NCBI RefSeq assembly: GCF_000002985.6
Contig: NC_003281.10
Coordinates: 1,488,001-1,552,000, forward strand
Source of the DNA: Caenorhabditis elegans
Lineage: Eukaryota; Nematoda; Chromadorea; Rhabditida; Rhabditidae
DNA: 64,000 bases
Reading direction: 5' to 3'
The notes under the pieces are model-generated. The model saw only the letters and a program-made list of their open reading frames with translations, was not told the origin of the DNA and did not search any database. Made by a program: the position numbers and the translations under genes. Below are positions 45,893-57,034 of this stretch, one piece after another (position 1 is the first letter of the stretch; each line of letters starts with the position of its first letter).

Positions 45893-48800
45893 ATGAATTT
45901 TCGTCGATTTCTGCACACAACATATCGAATTTCCACTCCAGGTACCCGAAAACCCCATTATTTACTCAGTTTTCCGCGCGGAAATCGCAATTCTTTTCAG
46001 AATTTCGCCAACAATTCGAACTTCCCGCGCAATATGACTATCGGCAGTGGTTTCCAATGCATATGTCCGTACAATTGAAAAAAATGGAAGCGAAATTGCG
46101 ATCCGTCGACTTGATAATTGAGGTTTTGCATGGAAAATGGAACTTTTACGATTTTTTTTTTGGAAAATCTGTAAAATCACCGGAAAAACGCTGAAAAACC
46201 GAAAAACTGGTGTAAAAAACTGGTGTAAGAATTTTAGTGAATTTTTCCGCCTATAAAAGTTGAAAAATCGGGAAATATTGCAAAAATCGACATTTTTTCC
46301 AGGTCCACGACGCCAGAATCCCGATTACCGGCCGAAATCAGCAGTTTTTTCGACATTTATACGCTATTCGACCGCATATTCTCGTCCTGAACAAGTGTGA
46401 CTTGATAGATATGAAGAAATACAAGTGAGAACCCGGAAAAATTCGAAAAAATCCGGAAAAAACGCTTGAAAAATCAAGATTTTCAGAATTTCTCCGAAAA
46501 ATTTTGGATTTTTTCGACGAAATTCGGCTTTTTCTCAACGAATTTAGTCAAAAATTGCGATTTTCCGACAAAAATCCACTTTAATCACCTAAAAATTTGA
46601 ATTCCCGCCGACCGCGCAGTGCAAGTGCGCTCCAGTGGACTAGTGGCGGGAAATTCGAATTTTTGGCTATTTTAGCGCGATTTTTTGCACTTTTTTAACG
46701 ATTTCTGGGTGAAATTCGACCGGATTTTTATAAAAAATGAAGAAAAATCGATTCTTTTTACCTTTTTTTCGGAAAAAACGCTGTAAAATCCGAAATTTTC
46801 TCAAAAATTCCCCATTTTCAGGCACCAAATCGAGGATTATTACTACGAGCGGGGCGTTCAAAAAGTTTTATTCACAGACTGCAAAAAACGGCTTCCAAGG
46901 TGATTTTGGAGCTGAAAAATTCAGAAAAATGCATAAAAATTCTGAAAAATGCATAAAAATTCAGAAAAATGCATAAAAATTCTGAAAAATGCATAAAAAT
47001 TCAGAAAAATGCATAAAAATTCTGAAAAAATCTGAAAAAAGCATAAAAATGCATAAAAATTCAGAAAAATACATAAAAATTCAGAAAAATACATAAAAAT
47101 TCAGAAAAATACATAAAAATTCAGAAAAATACATAAAAATTCAGAAAAATGCATAAAAATTCAGAAAAATACATAAAAATTCAGAAAAATGCATAAAAAT
47201 TCAGAAAAATGCATAAAAATTCTGAAAAATTCTGAAAAATGCATAAAAATTCAGAAAAATGCATAAAAATTCTGAAAAATTCTGAAAAATGCAGAAAATT
47301 GCTGGAAAATGCCGAAATTTCCCTACTAAACTGCAAATTTCAAGAGCTCTGAACGATGTGAAGCTGTCAATGTTAGACGCTTTGGAGAATACGCCACGTT
47401 TCAATCGAACCGTCAAAACAGAATATCAGGCAATGGTCGTCGGAATCCCGAATGTCGGAAAATCATCCCTAATCAACGCGATTCGAACACATACGCTCGG
47501 AATTAAGCGTAAAGCTGTGAGAAAATCGCTTCAAGACCCGAAAATTCGAATCGCCCACGTCTCCAGCTTTCAAATGACCCCCAACATGCCCTGGTTCCGC
47601 GCATTTTGAAAATTTTTGGGTCTCGCCACGCGGGTTACTGTAGCACCGGTTTCATCTGTGTCGAAAACTTCCAAAGTTCAAAATCAACGGAACCTGGGCA
47701 TGTTGGGGCTCATTTTGAAGCTGGTGACGTCAGTAATTCAATGAGGAGAAGTTGGTGGCCGAGTTTTGGTTTTCTAGGCCACCAACTTTGAAAACATGGA
47801 TTTTTACTTAAAAAATCGTTTTTTTCGGTTTTTTTTTGCAATTATTCGAACTTTAACCTAAATTTCAAATTTTGCACTGAAAATTCGTCTAAAAACCCCT
47901 TAAAATTGACAAAAATCGTCTGAAAATTCAAAGTCCCGCCGACCACATGTTGCAAGTGCGCTCCAGTGCGAAAAGTGTCATTTTTCTACTGAAAATCTTA
48001 AATTTTCACTAAAAATCCTAATTTTTCAATAAAAGTCTCAAAATTACACAAAAATTCCTAATTTTCACTAAAAATTTCAAATTTTCACTAAACATCTCAA
48101 AATTTCACTAAAAATCTCAAAATTTCACTAAAAATCTCAAAATTTCACTAAACATCTCAAAATTTCACTAAAAATCTCAAAATTTCACTAAAAATCTCAA
48201 AATTTCACTAAACATCTCAAAATTTCACTAAACATCTCAAAATTTCACTAAAAATCTCAAAATTTCACTAAAAATCTCAAAATTTCACTAAAAATCTCAA
48301 AATTTCACTAAAAATCTCAAAATTTCACTAAACATCTCAAAATTTCACTAAACATCTCAAAATTTCACTAAAAATCTCAAAATTTCACTAAAAATCTCAA
48401 AATTTCACTAAAAATCTCAAAATTTCACTAAAAATCTCAAAATTTCACTAAAAATCTCAAATTTTCAGGTAGAAGCCGGCGCGAGACCAGGAGTAACGGT
48501 CCGTGTCCAAAATCGGGTCCGAATTCTCGACAAACCGCCCGTCTACATTATTGATACACCCGGAGTACTATCACCAAATCATCGAAATGTCGAAGATGCT
48601 ATGAAACTGGCAATGTGTGATTTAGTACTAGAAAGTCATGTTAATTTGTATTATTTGGCTGATTTCTTGCTCTTTTGGCTTAATCGATCGGAGGATTTTT
48701 CATATTTGGAGCTGCTGGGAATTAATCAGAAATTCAGGAAAAATTCCGAGAAAAATGAGGAAAATTTAGGTGAATTTTGAGGAAAAAAACCCTAAAGATC

Positions 48801-50128
48801 GATATTTCTATTGATTTTTCTCGAATTTTGAGTTAAAAATTGAGTTTCTCACTCATTTTTACACCTAGAAATTGCGGTTTTCGCACAAAATAGATTGGTG
48901 GCCTACCTTTTGGGATTTCTAGGCCACCATGGTGGTTTCAAACCATTTTTATCGATTTTTATCTCAAATAATGGGGCAATAAAAAGGATTTTAACTGAAA
49001 AACCGAAAAATTTTCAGTTTACATTCCTAAAATCCCCGAAAAAACCGAATTTTTTAATTAAAAAAAGTTGGGAAAAATTTTTAATTGATTTTTTTTTTCA
49101 AAAACTTGTGATTTTTCACTCTATCAATTGAATTTTGATGAAATATTCAGATTTTCAAATATTTTGGAATTTCAAATTTCAAAATTTTAAATTTCCACAA
49201 AAACTCGATATTTCCCCTGTGACTTGTGCGTTTCTCAGATTTCTGGCATAAAAACGAGTATTTATTCACATTTTCAGTCTTAAATTGGGCTGAAAATGTG
49301 AATAAATACCGTATTTCTGGCAACAATTTGACAATAGAGCACATTTGTCACTCGGACATGCGGAAGCTATGACGAATTGTCGTAAGGTTCGGACGAATTG
49401 TCGTAAGGTTCGGTGCCTAGCAGGTGTTTGCGTACTTTTGGCGCTACCGTACCCCTCGAAATTTAAAAATAGGGTTAGAAGCCCCGAAATAGGTCCCCGC
49501 GGTGTGAAATTCAACGGGGAATTCGAATTTTAGTGTGAAAACTGCTGAAAAATCCTGGAAAATTCTGCAAAAAAAAGTTTTCATTAAAAATTCAAAATTT
49601 CCAAGTTTAAAATTATTTTTCCTAAATTTTCATGCCAAAATTCGAATTCCCCGCAGGTTTATAGCCCCCTCTGACCGCTTTTTCAGCCAATTCGTGCAAA
49701 ATTTCGTAAAATTCAGTTTTTGCGTACTTTCGGAGCTACCGTACCCCCCTCGAAATTCAAAATTTAGCTAGGAAGCCAAAAAAATCGAGTTTCGGGTGAA
49801 AATCGGCAGTAAAAACTGAGTTTTAGTGAGAAAAAAAACGAATTTTTATCAAATTTGGGCGAATTTGGACGTAAATTTTCGATTTTTTCCAGTGAAAAAA
49901 CTCCAAAAACCTTTGATTTTTGCAGATATTTCGCCGAAACAGGCTCCAATTGATGATATTCAGCAAGTTTTGGCCCTAACTTGCGCTGCAAATGACTTTA
50001 GAATTCAACAAAGTATTGGAGAAAGATGGGATTTTGATCGAGCCGCCAAATATTTCATTCAACTCTACAGAAATCGAAAATTCAAGGATTCTTGCCTCGA
50101 TAATGAGCATTTTTTGTATCGAAATTAG
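45893..50128 (+). CDS. MTG1: Mitochondrial ribosome-associated GTPase MTG1
   Basis: MTG1 is a circularly permuted GTPase that helps assemble the large subunit of the mitochondrial ribosome. Exons are 45893-45941, 46001-46122, 46303-46424, 46822-46899, 47345-47516, 48469-48769 and 49926-50128, giving about 348 residues, close to the 334 of human MTG1, with all phases matching. The motifs come in permuted order: G4 NKCD at residues 87-90, then G1 GIPNVGKSS at 157-165, G2 within PGVT at 188-191 and G3 DTPG at 210-213. The N-terminal segment (RRFLHTTYRIST) is short, basic and hydroxylated, as expected of a mitochondrial targeting signal. The C-terminal domain ends in a helix-rich tail of about 115 residues. 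Exon 5 uses a TTTCAAG acceptor. Introns 4 and 5 are filled with minisatellites. Identification is firm. Confidence 0.92.
46597..46665. repeat. Second copy of the gaattcccgcc palindromic element
   Basis: The ends aaatttgaattcccgccg and tggcgggaaattcgaatttt are inverted around gcaagtgcgctccagtggac. It matches 44395-44475 and sits in MTG1 intron 3. Confidence 0.7.
46911..47292. repeat. 20-bp minisatellite in MTG1 intron 4
   Basis: About 19 tandem units of gaaaaatgcataaaaattca and close variants (ttct for ttca, acat for gcat) make up nearly the whole intron. A five-base A run occurs every 10 bases within the unit, so A-tracts are phased with the helical turn. Confidence 0.95.
47564..47723. mobile_element. 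MITE-like element E in MTG1 intron 5
   Basis: Ends cagctttcaaatgaccccca and cattttgaagctg form the inverted repeat. The middle has gggtctcgccacgcgggtta and gcaccggtttcatctgtgtc. A B-like hairpin (gttggtggccgagttttggt with aggccaccaac) follows at 47750-47789. Confidence 0.8.
48041..48468. repeat. 20-bp minisatellite in MTG1 intron 5
   Basis: About 20 near-perfect units of aatttcactaaaaatctcaa run to the acceptor of exon 6. A single-base variant (aacatctcaa for aaaatctcaa) recurs in blocks, first every third unit and later as adjacent pairs, which indicates a higher-order expansion. Confidence 0.95.
48830..49800 (-). repeat. B, A and C repeats in MTG1 intron 6
   Basis: B lies at about 48835-48960, A at 49205-49375 and C at about 49370-49560, with a further C-like block at 49620-49790. 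The A copy runs straight into a duplicated gacgaattgtcgtaaggttc, so the A to C joint is deleted compared with other copies. The unit is antisense to MTG1. Confidence 0.8.
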
Positions 50129-50509
50129 GAGATTTTTCGTTGATTTTTCATGTTTTTTGTTGTTATTTTTAGAAATATTTGATAAAAACTGCATTTTTAA
50201 TGATTTTTCCCCATTAAAATCGGCAAAAAACGGGATAAAACCTCAATTGTAAGTAAAAAATTTGAATTCCCGGGCTGCTAAACAACACGCGCTGTGGCGT
50301 ACTAGCGGAGTGTCGTAGTTTTTGGCGGAAAATTGGATTATCGAGTGGTTTTAAGGCTTTTATCTCAATTTTTTGATATATTTTGCATTAAAAAAAGCTT
50401 CTGAACACAGAATTTTGGAATTTTGTAAAAAATATAGTGAAAAAAATTTTTACAAAAAATTTTTTTTTTTTGAAAAACATTTATTTTCAATGTAAAAGTA
50501 CACAAATAA
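50129..50509. other. Convergent intergenic stretch between MTG1 and NAT9
   Basis: This short gap should contain both 3' untranslated regions. It holds one element D copy (gctgctaaacaacacgcgct to gcggagtgtcgtag, 50274-50318) and A/T tracts near 50440-50470. No further gene is seen. Confidence 0.6.
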
Positions 50510-52199
50510 TTATTTATACTCCTTAATTTCTGCATTTTTCTCCAAAAAACTCGAAAATTCAGAAATCAATCGATTTTTCGGCAATTCAAATGTGAATTCC
50601 TTGAAAGCAGTGCTATAGCCGATTTGTTTGAATCCTAGTTTCTTCTTGAATAGGCTCAGGCTTGGTGTGTTGTCATCGGTAATTTTTACGCAGAATTGCT
50701 CGATTTTCAGATTCTGAAAAATTGAAAATTTTCGAAAAAAATATTTTTTTTGCTCATTTTTCAAAACTGTCAAAAACCATGTCAAAATTCTTATTCTCCT
50801 CATTTTCAGCTTCAAAATGACCCCCAACACGACCATATTCCGTTCAATTTGACAACCGACACAGCTGATATCGGTGCTACAGTAACCCGCGTGGCGAGAC
50901 CCAAAATTTTCAAATTGCGCGGAACCAGGACATGATGGGGGTCATTTTGACGCTGAAAGTGTGGAGAACTCGAATTTCAGCTCAAAATCGAGAAATTTTG
51001 AAGAATAAAATTTTTCTGAAAAACAAAAAAAAATTCAATTTTTTTTCGAACTAAAATTTTTTTAATTTTCAAAACTGTCAAAAATCATGTTAAAATTCAT
51101 ATTCTCCACGTCACCAGCTTTAAATTGACCCCTACAAGCCTATGTTCCGCGCATTTTTCCCACCGACACAGCTGATATCGGTGCTACAGTAACCCGCGTG
51201 GCGAGACCTAAAATTTTCAAACTACGCGGAACCAGTGCGTGATGGGGGGTCATTTTGAAGCTGGGAGTGAGGAGAACTCGAATTTTTATAAAAGAAATTA
51301 GTTAGGAGAAATTTGACAAAAAAAATTCTGAAAAAAAAAATTGTTTCAGAATTTTTTTTCAAAATTTTTTTTTCAACTTTTACATCCAACAAAAACTTTT
51401 TTTTAGAAGAAAAAAAGTATTTTACCTCATACGCCCACGCAATAATAACCCTCACAGCCTCCTCTCCAATGCCTTTTCCTCTGCCACGTGGCTCCGCTAT
51501 CATAACCTCTACCTCACCAGTGATGACGTCATCGCTAGGGTTTTCAGTGGACGGTGACGTGGAAATGAACAAATTCACATCGCCAAGCATGTGATCTACC
51601 TGAAATTTCGGAAAATTTCCAAAAAAAAAATCGGAAAAAAACACACTTTTCTTTTCGAAAATGCAAAAATTTTTGATAAAAACAGAATTTTTAGTGATTT
51701 TTCACATTGAAATCGGCAAAAAAGTGTAAAAAACCCCAATTTTAAGTCAAAAATTTGAATTCGCGGGTGACCAGCGCTAAACAACACGCGCTGTGGCGTA
51801 CTAGGAGTGTCGTAGTTTTTGGCGGAAAAGTCGATTTTCGAGTGGTTATAATGCTATTTTCCCAATTTTTTGGTCTATTTTTAATTCAAAACGGTTCTGA
51901 GCCCGTGAATTTCAAATTTTTGGAGGCAAAAACTTGAAAAAAACGGGGTTTTCCTGAAAAATCCCTACTTCTTCTCCACTTTCATTCATTTCAAGAACGA
52001 TAAACGTTAGTTTATCCTCATCATTTCGCCAAGTTTTCTGCATTTCATATTCCTCATCCAACGACAATTGTTCAGAGCCGGTGAGTCGGCGAATCTCCTC
52101 GTTTTCCATCCATTTGTGGTATTTTGCAACGTGGCACGGCTCGTACGGCACTAAAATGCACTTTTTTGCGACGATTTTCACGTTGGAATTGAGTTTCAT
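50510..52199 (-). CDS. NAT9: NAT9-type GNAT N-acetyltransferase
   Basis: NAT9 proteins are GNAT-fold acetyltransferases; in animals NAT9 has been linked to microtubule stability. Exons are 52199-51969, 51599-51426 and 50713-50510, giving about 202 residues (human NAT9 is 207). The N-terminus has LVPYEPCHVAKYHKWMENEE followed by an EYEMQKTWRNDEDKLTFIVL segment typical of NAT9. Residues 78-87 (VDHMLGDVNL) match the family block. RGRGKG at 115-120 is the acetyl-CoA pyrophosphate-binding motif (R-x-x-G-x-G). The third exon ends with LFKKKLGFKQIGYSTAFKE, the usual GNAT C-terminal strand. The ATG is preceded by a ttccag acceptor 3 bases upstream. It shares a promoter region with the CDGSH gene. Identification is firm. 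Confidence 0.9.
50807..51263. mobile_element. Two MITE-like element E copies in NAT9 intron 2
   Basis: Copies lie at about 50807-50955 and 51115-51263, tandem and in the same orientation. They have cagcttcaaaatgaccccca-type starts, a cgacacagctgatatcggtg centre and gtcattttgaagctg-type ends. The spacing suggests duplication of a 308-bp block. Confidence 0.8.
51768..51815 (+). repeat. Element D copy in NAT9 intron 1
   Basis: It reads gctaaacaacacgcgctgtg to ggagtgtcgtagtttttggc and resembles the copy at 50274-50318, including the flanking ggcggaaaa. The two may derive from one duplication. Confidence 0.7.
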
Positions 52200-52505
52200 T
52201 GCCTGGAATATCGAAAAATGCGAGAAATTCGAGGAAAATCATGTAAAAACGCCGGAAAATGAAAAAAATTATATAAATTCCCGTGGCCGCGGCCTAGAAA
52301 TCCCAACTGTTTCTCACTGGAGCGCGCTTGCTCGCTCCACGGGCAAATTTGTTTTCAGCCATTTTTAGTGATTTTCCTCTGAAAATCCGTGGTTTTTCAC
52401 GATTTTTTCGCTTAAAATATTGAAAAATCATGAATTTGTATGCGAAAATCCATTAAAAACCTATTTTTCACCTCAAAAACCTCGATTTTCAGGTCGAATT
52501 GAGCC
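52200..52505. promoter_or_regulatory. Divergent promoter of NAT9 and the CDGSH gene
   Basis: About 300 bases separate the two start codons. At 52311-52331 it reads ctcactggagcgcgcttgctc, the same core as in the other divergent promoters of the window, bracketed by cccgtgg (52281) and ccacggg (52336). Acceptors abut both ATGs (ttccag on the minus strand, tttcag 10 bases upstream on the plus strand), so both mRNAs may be trans-spliced. Confidence 0.5.
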
Positions 52506-55304
52506 ATGCTCGGAAGAACGTGCCAAAAGCTTCAGGCAGCCGCGCCGATTGTGAGTTATTAGTGGAAAATTGTCAATTTCGACTGAAAAAGCTGGAAAAG
52601 TCGTGGAAAATCAATCAAAATCGCTGAAATTTTTTTTTCTGCGAAAAAATCCCGATTTTTGCCAGATTTTCACCAATTTCCGCGAAAAATCACTGAAAAA
52701 AATTTCAAAATTTCCAGCAATCATCGATTCGTGGAAAAGCACGTGGCGTCGTTGTTCAAAGCTATTCTGCAGACGTTTTGCCGTACAAAGGGCAGCCAGC
52801 AGGCACAAAGTCGAATCGTGTGAAGCTTGAAGCCGGAAAAACGTATCATTGGTGCTCATGCGGGTTGAGCATCACTCAGGTGCTTATTTTCGAGCATTTT
52901 CTCATGGAAATCGTCGAAAAACAGCTAAAATGCCGAAAAAATCGCGGAAAATTGATAAAATTTAGCTATTTTAGGCTTAAAATGGCGCCTATGTGCCTTT
53001 AAAGTCGTGATGAAACCCAAAATTTTGTTAAACGTGAATGCTAGTGAAAAAATTACAAAAAAAGCTCATTTTTGCTCAAATTTTAATCAATATTCTAGAA
53101 AAATCCAACATTTTTCGAAAATTACCCTAATTTTCCCGGAAAAAGCTCAGACGGTCTATTTTTGTTACGAAAAACGCTGGAAATAAAGATTTTTTGCGAT
53201 TTTCTGCTCAAAAATTTGGTTATTGCAGCTATAATTAACGAATTTTGCCCTAAAATTAGAATTCCGGTCATTTTTCGCGTTTAAATATTTTTAATCACAT
53301 TTCTAGTGATTTTGCCCAAATTTTCAGTTAAAAATTAAGTTTTTCACTCATTTTTACCCCTAGAAATTGGTTTTTTCGCTCAAAATAGATTGGCGGCCTA
53401 ACTTTTGGGATTTCTAGGCCACCAATCTGAAAACGAAAAATCTTCTAAAAATCGATAATTCCCCTGTGACTTGTGCGTTTCTCAGATTTCTGGCATAAAT
53501 ACTGTGTTTATTCACATTTTCAGTCTTAAATTGGCTGAAAATGTGAATAAATACCGTATTTCTGCCAACAATTTGGCAATAGAGCACATTTGTCACTCGG
53601 ACATGCGGAAGCTATGCCCAAATTTTCAATGATTTTCACACATTTTCACACATTTTCAGTACAAAATTCGAGTTCTCCATCACATTTTCCCCCCCTAACC
53701 CGATTTTCAGTCAATTTAGACTAATTGTCGTAAAGTTCGGTGCCAAGTACGCAAGGCACTCGGTGTTTGCGTACTTTTGGGACTACCGTACCCCTCGAAA
53801 TTCAAATTTAAATCTAGAGACCCAGAAAAAGGGTGCTAGGCGTGTGAAATTCGACGACGATTTTAACACTGAAAAATGCCTTAAAAAACCGGAAAATTCC
53901 TGAAAAATCCAAAAATTTTTTGCAGCCATTCTGCGACGGAACCCACAAAACGCCCGGATTAACCAACGTTCGCCCCGTCAGTTTTCAAGTTGAAAAAACT
54001 GGAATTTATCCAATGTGTGACTGCAAACAGACTGGAACTCGACCAATTTGCGATGGAAAACACGCTGATGTACGGGGAAAATGGGGAAAATTTCGAAGAT
54101 TTTCACCTAAAAATCGAATTTCTCGCAAAATTTGAGATAAAAACTGGAAAAATCCCATTTTAATGAAATTTGGCTCAAAATTATGCAAATTCTGCTTGTT
54201 TTGACCAAAAAAATCCAATTTTTAAATAAATTCGTCAGAAAATCAATTTTCCGCCAAAAAACCCATGAAACTTCAAGAAAATTCAATTTTCCACAAAATT
54301 CGCCACTAAAATCATGAAATTTCAGGATTTTTGACCTAAAAATGGCAATTTTTCAAAAAAAAAAATCGTGATTTGCCACAAAATTTCAGTCAAAATCCAA
54401 TTTTTAGCTCAAAAATTATGGAATTTAACGGAAGAGTCCAATAAATTCATGAAAAACTAAATTTTTGGCTTAAAAAATCGATTTTTCACTCACATTTGCT
54501 CAAAAATCATGAAATTTCCACATTTTCGACCTAAAAACGGCATAAAATGCCAATTTCCAGCCAAAAGCCAATTTTTAGCTGAAAAAATTGTGAATTTTAC
54601 CAAGAAAATCATTAAATTCATGAAAAACTGAGTTTTTGGCTCAAAATTATCGATTTTCACTTACTTTGTCCCAAAAATCATGAAATTTCCAGATTTTTCA
54701 CTTAAAAATGTCATTTTTCAGCCAAAAAGCCACTTTTTTGCTCAAAAATTGTCAATTTAACGGAAAATATCATAAAATTCATGAAAAATTGATTTTTCAG
54801 CTTAAAAATGTCGATTTCTTACTAATTTTATCTCAAAAACCACGAAATTTTCAGATTTTTAACGTAAAAACGTCATTTTTCAACCAAAATCCAGAATTTT
54901 AGCTCAAAAATTGCGAATTTAACGGGAATTATCATAAAATTATAAAAAATTCAATTTTCACTAATTTTGGCTAAAAAATCATGAATTTTTATGATTTTTG
55001 TTTTAAAACGCCAATTTTCAGCCAAAAATCCAAATTTTTAGCTCAAAAATTGCGAATTTAACGGGAATTATCATAAAATTTATAAAAAATTCAATTTTCA
55101 CTAATTTTGGCTGAAAAATCATGAATTTTTATGATTTTTACCCTAAAAACCTCAATTTTCAGCCAAAAATCCCAATTTTTTCAGGTATCCAAAGCTCCAC
55201 GTGATCTAAACGCTACGAGAATGGTTGCATTCGACGAATCGCCAGTTTACGCAGGAGTTGCTCAAAAATTGGGATATAAGCCGAAAAATGGTGGATTCCA
55301 GTAG
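52506..55304 (+). CDS. cisd-3: CISD3-type protein with two CDGSH iron-sulfur domains
   Basis: CISD3 (MiNT, Miner2) is a soluble mitochondrial matrix protein that binds two redox-active 2Fe-2S clusters. Exons are 52506-52550, 52718-52879, 53926-54069 and 55185-55304, all joined in phase 0, giving 156 residues. Both CDGSH motifs are complete: ligands Cys61, Cys63, Cys72 and His76 (CSCGLSITQPFCDGTH), and Cys100, Cys102, Cys111 and His115 (CDCKQTGTRPICDGKH). The first motif is split by the exon 2/3 junction after ITQ. The N-terminal 40 residues lack acidic residues early on and include Arg and Lys, consistent with a mitochondrial presequence. A C-terminal extension of about 39 residues is longer than in human CISD3. 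Poly(A) signal AATAAA at 55426-55431. Identification is firm. Confidence 0.93.
53290..53830 (-). repeat. B-A-C composite repeat in CDGSH gene intron 2
   Basis: B lies at about 53295-53440, A at 53460-53635 and C at about 53640-53820. Read on the minus strand this is the normal C-A-B order, antisense to the gene. Part of the spacer between A and B is deleted. Confidence 0.85.
54130..55180. repeat. Degenerate tandem array in CDGSH gene intron 3
   Basis: About seven units of roughly 150 bp, each with variants of gctcaaaaattgtgaattta, acgggaattatcataaaatt, catgaaaaactgaatttttg and aaaaatcatgaaatttccag. The last two (near 54910 and 55040) are the most similar, so the array probably grew at that end. 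It resembles the ICE2 intron 3 array in composition. Confidence 0.75.
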
Positions 55305-57034
55305 TCCGGAGACTACGCTGAGACAGCAGCCGAAATCAAAAAAAGTACCAGAAAAACTGAAAGCAGTAGATTTTTTTTTATTGGAAAAAATTTTTTAGGG
55401 GTTTTTTCCCGATTTTTAATGTGTGAATAAAGTAATTTTTAAGTGAAAAATCGATTTTTCTGGTGCAAAGAAATCGATAATTTCGGAAAAAATCGATTTT
55501 ATTACCGGAAAGTCGATAATTTTCGATTTTTTCGGTGTTTGCGTACTTTTCGAGGTACAGTACCCCCCCTAATTTTCAGGAAAATCGATTTTTTTTTCGA
55601 CTAAAAATCGATAATTTTTGGCAATTATCGATTTTTGAACAGAAAAAAACACGAAAATTTTTGGAATTTCCAGGGTTTTGCGTACTTTTCAAGGTACAGT
55701 CCCCCCTAGAAGTTCATATTTTTTAATTTCCCGGGTTACTGTAGCTGCTGGAAAAGTACGCAAACACTGAGAAATAATCCAAAAATTATCGATTTTTCGG
55801 TTCAAAAATCGATAATTTCGGAAAATATCGATTTTAGAAACGAAAAAACAAAAATTTCCAATATTTTCAGGTTTTGAACTGCAAAAATTCAACTTTATCG
55901 TATTTTGCGTAGTACTTTTGGGGCTACAGTAACCCCCGGGAAATTTGAAAATTCGAATTTTCGAGTTCTGAACTTTAAAAATATGCGAAAAATGGAATAT
56001 TTGTATTGGTTTTCTGAAAAATTTCGATTTTTGTACTGAAAAAACCGAAAATTTGGCAATATTTCGGTGTTTGCGTACTTTCGGAGCTACAGTACCCCCT
56101 AGAATATCAGAATTTCAAAAATATTGATTTTTCGACCGAAAATTCAATTTTTTTTCAATTTTCGGGTTACTGTAGATTGAAAAGTACGCAAACACCGAGA
56201 AATTACAAAAATTATCGATTTTTGTACCGAAAAATGAAACGTTTTGGAATTTTCGGTGCTCGCGTACTGTTCCAGCTACAGTAACCGGAAAATTTTAGAA
56301 ATTTCCGGAAAAGTGGTTCAAATCTGTTGAAAATCTTTTTTTCGGATCAAAAATCGATAATTTTTAGATTTTTCGGTGTTTGCGTACTTTTGGAGCTACA
56401 GTAACCCGAAAAATTCGAACTTTTCGCATAAAAAATCGATAATTTGTGAAATTATCGATCTTTGTACCGAAAAATTTGAAATTTTCCAATTTTTCACATT
56501 TTAAACTGCAAAAATTCAAATTAATCGTATTTTGCGTACTTTTGGGGCTACAGTAACCCCCGGGAAATTTGAAAATTCGAAGTTCTGAACTTTAAAAAAT
56601 GCGAAAAATGGAATTTTTGTATTGGTTTTCTGAAAAAACTACGATTTTTGTGCCGAAAAATCGAAAAGTGGGCAATTTTTCGGTGTTTGCGTACTTTTCG
56701 AGCTACAGTAACCCGAAGAATTTGGAGTTTCCTAAAAAAAACCGAATTTTTCGTATCAAAAAATCGATAATTTGAGAAATTTTGCAAATAATTGATTTTT
56801 GAACTGAAAAATTCGAAAATTTCTCATTTTTCCAGACTTTTGGGGGGCTACAGTAACCTGAAAATTCGAATTTTTCAGAAAATTTCGAAAAAAAAAATTT
56901 TTTTTTTGGTTTTTTTCTGCAAAAATATTGATTTTTTCGGAAAATTTTTTAGTTTTTTCAGTTTTTCATCAATATTTCAACCAACAACACACACTTAAAA
57001 AATCAATAATAAATAAAATTTTAAAAAATTCGAA
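55305..57034. repeat. Convergent intergenic array of gtttgcgtac/ctacagtaacc units
   Basis: This region separates the CDGSH gene from the helicase gene. It carries about ten copies of a unit with ttcggtgtttgcgtactttt followed by gagctacagtaacccg, near 55528, 55676, 55905, 56066, 56262, 56376, 56528, 56683 and 56840. Inverted versions lie near 55730 and 56160. Spacers are rich in aaaatcgataattt. The CDGSH poly(A) signal lies at its start. No gene is seen. Confidence 0.7.
55426..55431 (+). terminator. Poly(A) signal of the CDGSH gene
   Basis: AATAAA 122 bases past the stop codon, within gtgtgaataaagtaattt; a normal distance for a nematode 3' untranslated region. Confidence 0.65.

Noticed and set aside
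46911..48468. Regular 20-bp repeats as a CRISPR-like array
   Set aside because: Units are directly adjacent with no unique spacers, and the host is a eukaryote; these are minisatellites.
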